A stretch of 64,000 nucleotides of DNA from Lysobacterales bacterium (GTDB taxonomy: Bacteria > Pseudomonadota > Gammaproteobacteria > Xanthomonadales > UBA2363). The DNA lies in NCBI GenBank assembly GCA_019634735.1, contig JAHCAT010000002.1, forward strand, positions 186,001 through 250,000, in the 5' to 3' direction. Below the pieces are notes generated by a model. It saw only the letters and a program-made list of their open reading frames with translations. It was not told the DNA's origin and searched no databases. The translations under genes and the position numbers were made by a program. This document shows, in pieces, positions 28,573-37,649 of the stretch (position 1 is its first letter; each line of letters begins with the position of its first letter).

Positions 28573-29115
28573 ATGGCGAGCAACCGATTCCGACTGTACG
28601 ACGCGGCCGGCCTGGCGCCGGTGATGGTGGCAATGGCCGGCCAGGCGCTTGGCCTGGTCGACGACCGGCCGTTGGTCCTGGTCGGCGTGCTGCGGCGCGG
28701 TGCGCCGCTCGCGGACCGCCTGGCCGACGCCCTGCGTGCATTGCGGCCCGAGATCGACCTGCGCCGCATGGACCTGAAGGTCAAGCGCTACGGCGACGAC
28801 CTGACACTGCTGCACCCCGAGACCCGGCTCGAGGCCGACCCGGGGCAGGCGGCGGCGAACTTCCACGGCCAGCGCATGATCGTCGTCGACGACGTCCTCT
28901 ATCAGGGCTGGTCGGCGTTCCGGGTGCTGGAGTTCCTGCGCGGACAGGGCGCCGATGCCATCCATCTCGCGGTTCTGGTCGACCGCTGCTGCACACGCCT
29001 GCCGGTCCGCGCCGACATCGTCGGGTTGCGCCTGCAGATCGCGCCCGGCGACGTCATCGAATGCAACGCGCCGCCCTACGAGGACGAGTTCGCAGTTGAT
29101 CTGCTGCGCCTCTAG
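28573..29115 (+). CDS. PyrR-like phosphoribosyltransferase
   Basis: A 180-residue cytosolic protein with the PRPP-binding loop MIVVDDVLYQGWSAFRVLE and an N-terminal VGVLRRGAPLADRL, as in PyrR/uracil phosphoribosyltransferase-like proteins. Whether it is catalytic or regulatory is unclear; no pyr genes are adjacent. It starts 10 nt after ctaB and may share its transcript. The TAG stop lies within a CTAG that forms the left boundary of a non-coding repeat element, so the natural C-terminus may have been altered. Confidence 0.85.
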   Translation: MASNRFRLYDAAGLAPVMVAMAGQALGLVDDRPLVLVGVLRRGAPLADRLADALRALRPEIDLRRMDLKVKRYGDDLTLLHPETRLEADPGQAAANFHGQRMIVVDDVLYQGWSAFRVLEFLRGQGADAIHLAVLVDRCCTRLPVRADIVGLRLQIAPGDVIECNAPPYEDEFAVDLLRL

Positions 29116-29370
29116 CAGGCTGTCAGCAACAGGCAGTCGGACGCCGATCTCCCGGTTCGAAGACGACCGCTTCGGTCGTTCTCCACGTCGTCCATCCGAC
29201 GCCGGGCTCGAAGCGTTGCCGGGGCGCCGCTTGCTGGCGCGGTCGAGGGGTAGCGGTGCGGTTCCCGATTGCCGCCTGCGGGCGGCGCTTCGACGGGAGC
29301 GCGTCCGGACCTGCGCCGGACGGGCGACTTGAAAGACGACCAGGATGGTCGCTTCTCAACAAGCTGCTAG
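29112..29370. mobile_element. MITE-like element bounded by CTAG
   Basis: A 251-bp non-coding segment (29116-29366) is flanked by CTAG at 29112-29115 and 29367-29370. Its ends start CAGGCTGTCAGC and, on the other strand, CAGCTTGTTGAG, which are imperfect inverted termini. Inside is a perfect hairpin ACGACCG-ctt-CGGTCGT (29163-29179) and related GACGACC/GGTCG repeats near 29333-29352. No transposase is encoded. CTAG duplications and such ends recall elements moved by IS5-type transposases; this is inference. The CTAGs supply the stop codons of both neighbouring genes. Confidence 0.45.
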
Positions 29371-30323
29371 CCGAAGCCGGAACGAAGCAGGCGGTCCAGG
29401 ATCAGATCGAGATCGTCCAGGGTGGCGCGATCCAGCGGCGTGATGTCGTAGCGGCTGCCGCGGAAGAACACCACGCCGTTCATCAACTCGTTGATCAGGC
29501 TGGCGCCCTCGAGGCGCAGGCGATCCAGCGCGCTGCCGGAGGGCGGCGCCGACAGGCTGAGCATCCTGCATCCCGGCTGCGGGGCCGGCCGGCCATTCCG
29601 CCACTGCACCTGCGGCAACGGCTGTCGCGTCGGGGCCGGCAGGCCGGCCACCGGGTTGCCCCAGTGCTTGTTGTTGCCGGTGGTCAGGTCAGGCGCGCTT
29701 CCCCAGCGCCTGACGGCGCGCGGGCCCGTGAACAGGGTCGGGGCCCCCGGCTGCATCCAGCGGTCGAAGGTGCTCCAGAAGGTCGGCGGCGGCACACCGG
29801 TCTGCAGATCGGCCCAGCCGTTGTAGCCGATGATGTGGCCGATCTCGTGCAGGGCCACGCTCATGGCGTCGGTACGGTCGGCCGGCACGGGTGCGATGCG
29901 CGCCACGGGATCGGGGTCGAACCACAGCTCGTCGCGCAGGTAGGCCAGTCCGAAGGTGACGAAACCGTCGGGTTCCCCGGCATTGGGATCGTTGCCGGTG
30001 CGCAGCTCGCTGGCCACCCCCTGCTCGAAGGTGTTTCGTCCATTGATCACGCCGACGAAGGTGCTGGTGACGCTGGATCCGTTGGCGGTCGGCACGTTGG
30101 CCACCCGCACCTCGATCTCGATGGAGCGGGCCGCGGTCACGCCCATGGCCGCCGCCCAGCGCCGCCCGGCCTCCTGGATGTGGCTCGTGACCTGGGCGCG
30201 CTCGGGCACGGTCAGCACACCGGCGCTTGCGTCGAAGCTGATGTTCCAGGCGACCTGCGCCAGGGCGGTCGGTGCGGCAAGCAGGGCTGCCAGCAGGGGC
30301 GGGAGGTATCGGGTCGGACGCAT
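29367..30323 (-). CDS. Secreted zinc-metalloprotease-like protein
   Basis: A 318-residue protein with a signal peptide (LLAALLAAPTALAQ) and a zinc-binding HEIGHIIGYNG motif (His149, Glu150, His153). The metzincin third ligand expected ten residues after the first His is a Gly here, so the third ligand must come from elsewhere. The upstream WAAAMGVTAARSIEIEVRV and GFVTFGLAYL match secreted reprolysin-like proteins of Xanthomonadales. The product ends RLLRSGFG, where the TAG stop comes from the adjacent MITE-like element; related secreted proteins end in a GFE-type tail, so the last residues may have been changed. AAGGAT precedes the ATG. Confidence 0.8.
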   Translation of the reverse strand: MRPTRYLPPLLAALLAAPTALAQVAWNISFDASAGVLTVPERAQVTSHIQEAGRRWAAAMGVTAARSIEIEVRVANVPTANGSSVTSTFVGVINGRNTFEQGVASELRTGNDPNAGEPDGFVTFGLAYLRDELWFDPDPVARIAPVPADRTDAMSVALHEIGHIIGYNGWADLQTGVPPPTFWSTFDRWMQPGAPTLFTGPRAVRRWGSAPDLTTGNNKHWGNPVAGLPAPTRQPLPQVQWRNGRPAPQPGCRMLSLSAPPSGSALDRLRLEGASLINELMNGVVFFRGSRYDITPLDRATLDDLDLILDRLLRSGFG

Positions 30324-30614
30324 GGCGGATCCTTGGTGGCCTCACTGTCCATGACGCAGAACCGGGTCCGTTTGTGCCATGGCCCGGCCCGATCGCTTCA
30401 TCGGGCCGCTACGGCGGTCGCCGCGCTCCGCGCGGTGGCTCGACCTGCCTCGTTGGCCGGTTCCACATGGAGACCACCATGCCGTCCCGGCCCGGCCGTC
30501 CGCTGCCCGGACTGCACCGAGATCTCGACGGCCTCGTCAGGCGTCCCCGCGAAACATCCGGGCAGGTGGATATCCGGAATCCGCGGCGCCGGCGCGTCGC
30601 GGTGGCAAGGGGAC
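30324..30614. other. Intergenic region with a strong hairpin
   Basis: 291 nt between the S9 peptidase stop and the metalloprotease start. GGCCCGAT-(6 nt)-ATCGGGCC at 30386-30407 is a perfect 8-bp hairpin without a T-run. It may terminate the S9 transcript or be a regulatory element. No gene is seen. Confidence 0.35.
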
Positions 30615-32579
30615 CTATTGGTTATCGGCCGGTGGCAGCAGGTAGCGCTTCCAGAACAGCATCGCCGCAGCCTCGTAGTGGTCGCGGTTGCGCTTCTTCG
30701 CGAAGCCATGCCCCTCGTCCTCGAACAGCAGGTACCAGACCGGGCTGCCGTTCTCGCGCACCCGGGCCACGATCTGCTCGGCCTCGCTGGCCGGCACGCG
30801 CGGGTCGTTGGCGCCCTGAGCGACCAGCAGTGGGCGGTCGATGCGGCCGGCATTGGTCAGTGGCGAGATTTCCTTGAGGAACGCGTGCATCGCCGGGTCG
30901 CGCTCGTCGCCGTATTCGGCGCGGCGCAGGTCGCGCCGATAGTCCTGGGTGTTGGTCAGGAACGTCACGAAATCCGAGATTCCGACCACGTCGATGCCGG
31001 CCCGCAGGCGTTCGCCGAAGTGCACCAGCGAGGCCAGCACCATGTACCCGCCGTAGCTGCCGCCAGCGACCCCGACGCGTCCGGCATCCAGCTCCTGCCG
31101 GGTGGCGATCCAGTCCAGCAGGGCGCCGATGTCGCGCACCGCATCCTCGCGCAGGCGGCCGTCGTCCAGGGCCAGGTAGGCCTTGCCGTAGCCGGCCGAG
31201 CCGCGCACGTTGGGCACCAGCACCGCAACGCCCAGCTCCCGGACCAGGAACTGGAACAGGGGCGCGAACACCGGCCGGGCCTGCGCCTCGGGGCCGCCGT
31301 GGATGTTGACCACGACCGGGAACGGGCCGTCGCCCGGCGGGCGGTAGTAGAAGGCCGGGATCGTCCGCGCGGCACCGTCGATCTCGTCGAAGGTCGGGTA
31401 GCGCACCAGGGTCGGGGCCACGAAGGCGTCGGCGTTCAGGCCGCCCACTTCGCTGCGCGTCCATCGGCTGATGCCGCCGTCGGCCAGGTCCACCACGTAG
31501 ACGTCGCTCGGTGAGCGCGCGCCATTGACGGTCACTGCCAGGCGGTTGCCGTCCGGCGAGAAGCCGCCCAGCGCCACGACGCCGACCGGCAACGCGGGCA
31601 GGTCGACAGGCGTTTCTCCCGGCAGCGCCAGAACGTGCAGCCTGGAGATGCCGTCCTCGTTGGCGACGTAGGCCAGGTGCCGGCCGTCGGCGGCGACCGC
31701 CAGGCCCTCGACATCCCAGTGCAGGTCGGCGGTCAGCGCACGCCGGTGGTCGCCGTCGAAGCTGCGCCAGCGCAGCCGACGCACGTCGTCGTCCTGGTCG
31801 GCAACGTAGTACCAGCCCTTGCCGTCGGGTGCGAAGGCCATGGCGCCGTAGCCGACCCTGGCATCCTCGGCCTGCAGCGGCGTCAGCCGGCCGTCCGCCA
31901 GATCGAGCAGGTGCGGCCGGCTGTCGGCGATCGAGACGTAGCGCAGCACCAGAAGGCGGCTGTCGTCCGGGCTCCAGGCGGCGGCGTACCAGGTGCCTCC
32001 GGCCTCCAGAACCGGCTGGCTGATGCCGTCCAGTCCGACCACGTGGAGGTCGCTGTCGCGGCCGTTGCGGCGCGTCGTGGAGTAGACGATGCGGTCGCCG
32101 GCGTTCGACCACAGGGCCCGTTCGTTGCGCGACCGTCCGTCGCTGAGGCGCAGCTGCTCGCGGCTGTCCAGGTCGAGATGGTGCAGCTGCCAGAACTCGC
32201 TGCCGCCGACATCCATGCTGAACAGCACGCCGGCCCGTTCGCCGGGTCGGGCCGCCGGCGCCAACACCGGTTCGGCCTCGAAGGTGAGCTGCTCGCGCGC
32301 TGCGCCCGGTGCCGCCACGCGATGCACCTGGTTGGTATCGCCGAAGCGTGTCCCGATCAGCATGCCGCCATCGGGCAGCCAGCCCGCGAAGCTGGCGCCG
32401 CGGGTGTTCTGGTAGCGCGCCAGGCGTTGCCGCAGCTCGTCCGGGATCGCCGGGATGCCCTCGCTGACCACGTTGCCCGAGCGCTGCCGCTCGACCGTCG
32501 GGGCGGCGGGCTCGGACCGGGCGCAAGGCGCGCCACTGGTGGCGGCCAGCAGGCCGGCGATCAACAAGGCATTGCGCAT
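30615..32579 (-). CDS. Secreted S9 family (prolyl oligopeptidase-type) peptidase
   Basis: A 654-residue protein with an N-terminal signal peptide (possibly a lipoprotein, SGAPC), a beta-propeller of WSPD/FSPDG-type repeats (about residues 60-390) and a C-terminal alpha/beta hydrolase domain. The catalytic serine is in GGSYGGYM (about residue 505), the aspartate in GANDPRVP and the histidine in DEGHGF. Such enzymes cleave short peptides, often after proline or as dipeptidyl or acylaminoacyl peptidases; specificity cannot be read here. AAGGAG sits 7 nt before the ATG and a TAGACT hexamer lies at 32610-32615 on the minus strand. Confidence 0.93.
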   Translation of the reverse strand: MRNALLIAGLLAATSGAPCARSEPAAPTVERQRSGNVVSEGIPAIPDELRQRLARYQNTRGASFAGWLPDGGMLIGTRFGDTNQVHRVAAPGAAREQLTFEAEPVLAPAARPGERAGVLFSMDVGGSEFWQLHHLDLDSREQLRLSDGRSRNERALWSNAGDRIVYSTTRRNGRDSDLHVVGLDGISQPVLEAGGTWYAAAWSPDDSRLLVLRYVSIADSRPHLLDLADGRLTPLQAEDARVGYGAMAFAPDGKGWYYVADQDDDVRRLRWRSFDGDHRRALTADLHWDVEGLAVAADGRHLAYVANEDGISRLHVLALPGETPVDLPALPVGVVALGGFSPDGNRLAVTVNGARSPSDVYVVDLADGGISRWTRSEVGGLNADAFVAPTLVRYPTFDEIDGAARTIPAFYYRPPGDGPFPVVVNIHGGPEAQARPVFAPLFQFLVRELGVAVLVPNVRGSAGYGKAYLALDDGRLREDAVRDIGALLDWIATRQELDAGRVGVAGGSYGGYMVLASLVHFGERLRAGIDVVGISDFVTFLTNTQDYRRDLRRAEYGDERDPAMHAFLKEISPLTNAGRIDRPLLVAQGANDPRVPASEAEQIVARVRENGSPVWYLLFEDEGHGFAKKRNRDHYEAAAMLFWKRYLLPPADNQ

Positions 32580-32609
32580 CGGGAAGACTCCTTGGCGAGC
32601 GATCGCCCG

Positions 32610-32615
32610 AGTCTA
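32610..32615 (-). promoter_or_regulatory. -10-like element for the S9 peptidase
   Basis: TAGACT on the minus strand lies 30 nt before the start codon and upstream of the AAGGAG ribosome binding site. No -35 is obvious. Confidence 0.35.
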
Positions 32616-32707
32616 TCCGGCACGCGGTGCCGGGTCGGAGCGCAGCCGCGGCAGATGGCCGCCCCGTTGCGGCATGCGGAGCCGCCGCGCGGTATCCGCG
32701 ACCGGGG

Positions 32708-33181
32708 CTACCAGGCGCCTGCCGTCAGCGCTGCCCCGAACACCCGTTCCGCGGTGCCCGCCTCGATGCGCACGTAAACATGCAGCTCGCGCTCGAACAC
32801 GATCGGCTCGGGCAGGCCGAAGCTGGCGCGCACGCTGCCGGCCATGCCGGGGTCGTAGACCAGGCCGACGCCGCTGTTGATCTGGCCGCCCAGGCGGGCG
32901 GGACCGGCACCCAGTCCGGTCAGCCAGACCAGCCGGCCATCGACGTCGACGTAGGCCGCAAGCTGCGCGGCATCGGTCCCCATCGCGGTGACCTCGGCGG
33001 CCAGGAAGGCCCCGGGGCCGCGCACCCGCGCCAGGGTCCAGATGCCCGGTCCGGGCGCGACATGCAGGTCGCCATGGCGTTCGACCTTGCCGACCTGGGC
33101 CGGCAGCGGCAGGGCCAGGGCAAGGGCGAGCAGGGCCAGGGCGGCCAGCGCGGATCGACGGATCAGGCAGGGCTTTCGCAT
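32708..33181 (-). CDS. Small secreted protein of unknown function
   Basis: A 157-residue protein with a clear signal peptide (basic MRKPCLIRRS, then an Ala/Leu core ending LPLPAQ). The mature part is beta-rich (VDVDGRLVWLTGLGAGPARL; VFERELHVYVRIEAG) without cysteines or known motifs. GGAG lies 8 nt before the ATG at 33181. It follows dnaG by 87 nt on the same strand. No function is recognised. Confidence 0.7.
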   Translation of the reverse strand: MRKPCLIRRSALAALALLALALALPLPAQVGKVERHGDLHVAPGPGIWTLARVRGPGAFLAAEVTAMGTDAAQLAAYVDVDGRLVWLTGLGAGPARLGGQINSGVGLVYDPGMAGSVRASFGLPEPIVFERELHVYVRIEAGTAERVFGAALTAGAW

Positions 33182-33268
33182 TTCGGGTCTCCATGGGCTG
33201 TTCCCGTCCAGAATCCCGGAAGGAGCCCGAGCGAACACCCGCGGCCGGCAGGGTCGCCGGCGTTCGAC

Positions 33269-34999
33269 TCAACCGGCGATGGTGCGCGCGTGCTTGCGCT
33301 GCAGCAGGGTGCGCAGGGCCTGCTTGCCGGCCTCGTCGAGCTCGCCGCCGGCAAGCAGCGTCTGCAGGTGCGCCAGTTGCCGGTCCTCGGCCTGGGCGGA
33401 CAGCCGTTCGATGGCGCCGACCAGATCGCTGCGCCAGCTGTCCAGGTCGCCCGGCAGGTCGAGCATGGCCAGCCTGCCAAGCGCTTCGCGTCCCGGGTGC
33501 TCCTGGAAGTGCTCGAGCAGGCTGGCGGTGTGCGCCTCCGGAAGGGCCCGGCACAGGTCGAGCAGTTCGATCAGCAGGGCGATGCCTGGCTGGTCCAGCG
33601 CCGCGAACGGCCACGGCGGTTCGACCGCACGCGCCAGGGCGGGCTGCTGCATCAGCAAGGCGATGGCATGCCGCACCAGGCTGCGTCTGGGGGCCGGAAC
33701 GCGCCTTCGCGCGGGCGCCGCCGGCGCCGCTGGGGCGGGTATCCGCAGGCTGCCGGTGCGGGACTTGAGTTCGGCCAGCATCAGGTCGCGGAACACGCCG
33801 TCGGGGAGTTGCGCCAGCAGGGGCCGGGCACGCTCGGCGAGCTTGGCCTTGCCGTCCAGGCTGGCCAGGTTGGTGTCCCGGGACAGCTCCTGGAAAAAGA
33901 ACTCGGACAAGGGGGTGGCGGCGGCAAGTCGCGTCTCCAGGCCGGCGGCGCCTTCCTTGCGGACCAGCGAGTCCGGGTCCTCGCCCTCGGGCAGGAACGC
34001 GAAGCCGGCCTGGCGACCGTCGGTCAGCCGGGGCAGGGCCGACTCCAGCGCCCGCCAGGCCGCCTGGCGGCCCGCGTGGTCGCCGTCGAAGCAGAAGCAG
34101 ACCTCGGGCGCGTTGCGGAACAGCAACTCGGCGTGTTCGCGCGTGGTCGCCGTGCCCAGGGTGGCCACTGCCTGGGTGATGCCGTGCTGGTGCAGGGCGA
34201 TCACGTCCATGTAGCCCTCGACGACCACCAGCCGGGCAAGTCGGCTGCCGACCTGGCGGGCCTGCCACAGGCCGAACAGCTCCCGGCCCTTGTGGAACAG
34301 CGGCGTCTCCGGCGAGTTCATGTACTTGGGCCCGTCGGCGGCCTCGAGGACCCGGCCACCGAAGGCGATCGGCCGTCCGCGCCGGTCCAGGATCGGGAAC
34401 ATCACGCGGTCGCGGAAGCGGTCGTAGCTGCCGTTGCGGCCGCCCTCGATGAGCAGTCCATGGCGCAGAAGCTCGGCGTGCCGGTCGGGCGAGGTGGCCA
34501 GCGCCCTGCGCAGGCCGTCCCACTCGCCCGGCGCGTAGCCCAGGCGGAAGCGCTGGCGCAGCGCCTCGCTGACGCCGCGTCTTTCGAAATAGGTGAGCGC
34601 CCCGTCGCTGCGTGCGAGCGCGGCTTCGAACCAGGCGGTCGCCGCCTCCAGCAGGGCGTAGGCCTGGCCGCCGTCGTCCCGGCGGGGCGCCGCCCCGCCT
34701 TCGTAGGGAACGGTCAGGCCGGCGCGCCGCGCCAGCTCCTCGACCGCATCGACGAACTCCAGGCGGTCGTACTCCATCAGGAAGCGGATCGCGCTGCCGT
34801 GCGCGCCGCAGCCGAAGCAGTGGTAGAACTGCTTGGCCGGGCTCACCGTGAAGCTGGGCGAGCGCTCGTCGTGGAAGGGGCAGCGCGCCTGCCAGTCGCG
34901 GCCGGCCTTGCGCAGGGGAACGCGTTGCTCGATCACTTCGACGATGTCGACGCGGGCGAGCAGGTCGTCGATGAACTGGGAGGGGATGCGGCCGGCCAT
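33269..34999 (-). CDS. dnaG: DNA primase
   Basis: A 576-residue primase that makes RNA primers at the replication fork. The CHC2 zinc finger is complete (Cys40, His43, Cys61, Cys64 in CPFHDERSPSF and FYHCFGC). The TOPRIM catalytic core has VVVEGYMDVIAL and CFDGDHAGRQAA, and the C-terminal helical domain binds DnaB. The start MAGRIPSQFIDDLLARVDIV is the typical one. Neither rpsU nor rpoD flanks it, so the usual macromolecular-synthesis operon is broken up here. Confidence 0.97.
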   Translation of the reverse strand: MAGRIPSQFIDDLLARVDIVEVIEQRVPLRKAGRDWQARCPFHDERSPSFTVSPAKQFYHCFGCGAHGSAIRFLMEYDRLEFVDAVEELARRAGLTVPYEGGAAPRRDDGGQAYALLEAATAWFEAALARSDGALTYFERRGVSEALRQRFRLGYAPGEWDGLRRALATSPDRHAELLRHGLLIEGGRNGSYDRFRDRVMFPILDRRGRPIAFGGRVLEAADGPKYMNSPETPLFHKGRELFGLWQARQVGSRLARLVVVEGYMDVIALHQHGITQAVATLGTATTREHAELLFRNAPEVCFCFDGDHAGRQAAWRALESALPRLTDGRQAGFAFLPEGEDPDSLVRKEGAAGLETRLAAATPLSEFFFQELSRDTNLASLDGKAKLAERARPLLAQLPDGVFRDLMLAELKSRTGSLRIPAPAAPAAPARRRVPAPRRSLVRHAIALLMQQPALARAVEPPWPFAALDQPGIALLIELLDLCRALPEAHTASLLEHFQEHPGREALGRLAMLDLPGDLDSWRSDLVGAIERLSAQAEDRQLAHLQTLLAGGELDEAGKQALRTLLQRKHARTIAG

Positions 35000-35153
35000 G
35001 CCGCAACGATTCTCCCATGACTGGCCGGCGCCGGCCGCGGCCACCCAGGCGCGCCTGTAACGAAACCTGGACGTCGCGTCCACGCAGGCCGTGCCACGGT
35101 ACAGCCGGCCGGCACCGCAGCCCTGGAGTGCCGGGCGAACCCGGAGGTCCGCT

Positions 35154-36833
35154 ATGCACCTTTCCTGGCCTGTTCGCGCCGCAGGCGTGACGTTTCTCGT
35201 CCTGACCGGCATTCATGCTGAAGCCGCGGATATCCGGGTGCCGGCCGATGCGCCGTCGATCCAGGCGGCGATCGCCCTGGCGCAGGCCGGCGACCGTGTC
35301 CTGGTCGACCCGGGCACCTGGCCCGGCCCCGTGGACTTCGGTGGCAAGGACATCGTCGTCGAGTCGCTGGCGGGACCGGCCGACACCGTGATCGACGGCG
35401 AAGGCGCGGCGGGTTTCGTGGTCACCTTCGCCAACGGCGAAGGCCGCGATGCGGTCCTGCGTGGCTTCACGGTGACCGGTGGCTTCGGCCAGGGCGGATC
35501 CATGGGCGCAGGTCCGGGTGGCGGCGTGCGCATCGTCGGGGCCTCGCCCACGCTCGAGGGCAACCTCATCACCGGCAACGCCGGGGTGCTGGGCGGCGGC
35601 GTGAGCGTCGTCGACGGCGCACCTGCCCTGGTCGGCAACAGCCTGTCGGGCAACACGGCCCTGCAGGGCGGTGGCCTGTACGTCCAGGGCGGCGCCCTGG
35701 ACGCCCTGGACAACCGCTTCGAGGACAACACGGCCGTGCAGTTCGGCGGCGGCGCAGCGGTGCTCTGGGGCGCGGCAGTGCGGATGACGGATTCGCTGTT
35801 CGTCGGCAACACCGCCAGCAGCTTCGGCGGCGGCCTGTACGCCGGACACGCCAGCCTCGATCTGGTCGGCAACGATTTCATCGGTAACGGCCGGGCCGAT
35901 GCCGGCAGCTCGCCCGGCAGCTGGATCCTGCGCACCTCGGGCGGTGGTGCCATCTATGCCACGGGCAGCAGTGGACGCATCGACCGCAGCCGCCTGCTCG
36001 ACAATGTCGCGGCCTTCGGCACCGCCCTCTATGTCGCCGGCGGCGGCAATCTCGAGATACTCAACAGCCTGTTCGCCGGCAATGCGCTGGCGTGCGGATG
36101 CGGGACCGGCGTGGTCTACGCGAATGCCGCCAGCCCCAGACTGGTCAACATCACCCTGGCCGACAACGGCGGCTTCGTCGGCGTGTTCACCACCTACAAC
36201 GCGTTTCCGTCGATCGCCAACAGCATCCTCGCCGGCCAGGTCTCGCCCACTGCCGGCAATGGCCAGGCGCAGCTGGCCTGGTCGCTCTACCAGGGCACGC
36301 CGTTCGCGGCGTCGCTCGGCGACGGCAATCGCGAGGGCGACCCGCTGCTGGATGCGCAGGCAGACTGGGCGCCGCTGGCCGGCTCACCGGCGATCGACGC
36401 GGGCGACAATTTCGCCGTGCCGGCCGATGTCCTGGCCGACCTGGCCGGCAACCCGCGTTTCCGGGACGATCCCGACACACCCGACAGCGGCAACGGCGCG
36501 GCGCCGCTGGTCGACCTGGGCGCCATCGAGTTCGATCCAGGCGCTGCCCTCGTGGCGCTCCACGCCAGTCCGGCGGGTCGTGAGGGCGGATGGGATATCA
36601 CCGTCGAGCTCGGTCGACCGGCGCGGCTCGAGGTCCATCTTCTGGACGGCAAGGGCAATCCGCTGCGCCGGCTTGCCGATGCCGACCATCAGCCCGGCAC
36701 CGTCACCCTCCATTGGAACGGCACCGGCCCGCGCGGTGCGCCCCTGCCGCCGGGCGACTATCTGATCGAGGCGCGGGCCGGGCACGAACACCGGCACCTG
36801 GCGCTTTTCCTGGGTGCGCGGAGACCAAGATAG
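35154..36833 (+). CDS. Secreted right-handed beta-helix protein with FlgD-like C-terminal domain
   Basis: A 559-residue protein with a signal peptide (ending near IHAEAA). DIRVPADAPSIQAAIALAQA, the typical opening of parallel beta-helix proteins, is followed by many PbH1-type repeats rich in GGG and N-x-F/L-x-N (about residues 75-410). After a linker comes LVDLGAIEFDP and a FlgD-Ig-like domain (LDGKGNPLRRL, TVTLHWNGTGPRG, PPGDYLIEARAG). Such proteins are often surface or secreted glycan-binding proteins; no catalytic residues are evident. GGAGG sits 6 nt before the ATG. Confidence 0.87.
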   Translation: MHLSWPVRAAGVTFLVLTGIHAEAADIRVPADAPSIQAAIALAQAGDRVLVDPGTWPGPVDFGGKDIVVESLAGPADTVIDGEGAAGFVVTFANGEGRDAVLRGFTVTGGFGQGGSMGAGPGGGVRIVGASPTLEGNLITGNAGVLGGGVSVVDGAPALVGNSLSGNTALQGGGLYVQGGALDALDNRFEDNTAVQFGGGAAVLWGAAVRMTDSLFVGNTASSFGGGLYAGHASLDLVGNDFIGNGRADAGSSPGSWILRTSGGGAIYATGSSGRIDRSRLLDNVAAFGTALYVAGGGNLEILNSLFAGNALACGCGTGVVYANAASPRLVNITLADNGGFVGVFTTYNAFPSIANSILAGQVSPTAGNGQAQLAWSLYQGTPFAASLGDGNREGDPLLDAQADWAPLAGSPAIDAGDNFAVPADVLADLAGNPRFRDDPDTPDSGNGAAPLVDLGAIEFDPGAALVALHASPAGREGGWDITVELGRPARLEVHLLDGKGNPLRRLADADHQPGTVTLHWNGTGPRGAPLPPGDYLIEARAGHEHRHLALFLGARRPR

Positions 36834-37002
36834 TCAGGCGTCGCGATGGACGTTTGTCTAGGGTCGGCGCTGCCTCTGAACCGGGATCCGAACCGCGATC
36901 CCGACGGTCAGGTCTCGCGCGAAACTGGCAATTGCCCAGACGGGTAACGTTCTTCCGCGCTTCGCGGTCGAACCTTCCCGATCGGGATCATGGCCGGTAG
37001 GC

Positions 37003-37628
37003 ATGAGCGAGAACCTGCCCTGGCAGGGAGCAGCGGCGGAGGCGGTCGAATGGCGAGAAGCTGCTGGACGAGTGTCTGCCGCAAGTAGAGTTCGCCTGCC
37101 GGCTGTAGCTCTCGCGCCAGTGGGCGGCGCGCTGAGCGACCCTGTTGCGCGCGGGCTGCGAGGAGGCGCTGCAGGATCCGCTAGGGGAATCGCCCATGCT
37201 GCATCGCCGCTGCGGCACAGAGGCCTGTCGGCAATGGCCGGCGGAACCTGCTTGAACACCTGCTTCAGACCCGTCAAGGGCTCGATCGAGAGCGCGTAGA
37301 TCATCGGGTTTCCCGACCCCCTCAAGCGGCAGATCGAAATGCCACTGCTCATCGTCCGGGATGGTCTGGCCGCCCACCGGGCCCGACAGGTGTGCCAGCG
37401 GGTCGACCGCTTCGACGGCGCGATCCGGCCCGAGCGCCTGCCCGCCCATGCTGTGGTACTGGGTATCGTGGAGCACAAGGGGGCCTGCCTGAAGAGCCAG
37501 ACACTGCCCAACGCTTGCGCTCGCGGACTCGCCCAACTGACGGGTACCGCAGTGCAAGGCTGTCGTCGGTGCAACAAAGGCCAACGCTTGTGGCGGTGCT
37601 CTGGAAGCAGGCCAGGCTGTCCGGATGA
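37003..37628 (+). pseudogene. Remnant of an IS630-type transposase
   Basis: In one frame, FRPVKGSIESA, a TAG stop at 37297-37299, IIGFPDPLKRQIEM and PLLIVRDGLAAHRARQV read like the DDE core of IS630-type transposases (expected pattern ..IxWDGLxAHRA..). ERLPAHAVVLGIVEH is a decayed form of the LPxYAPELNPVEH motif. Near 37557 the reading shifts by one frame to the typical C-terminus RLSSVQQRPTLVAVLWKQA. The stop, frameshift and missing N-terminal half make it a pseudogene. The left boundary is uncertain, and no terminal repeats could be identified. The 170 nt before it (36834-37002) hold nothing recognisable. Confidence 0.65.
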
Positions 37629-37649
37629 TTTGGCCTGGTGGCACCAGCA

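Noticed and set aside
29140..29165. GGTTCGAA sequence resembling a tRNA T-arm
   Set aside because: No acceptor, D or anticodon stems can be built around it; it lies inside the MITE-like element.
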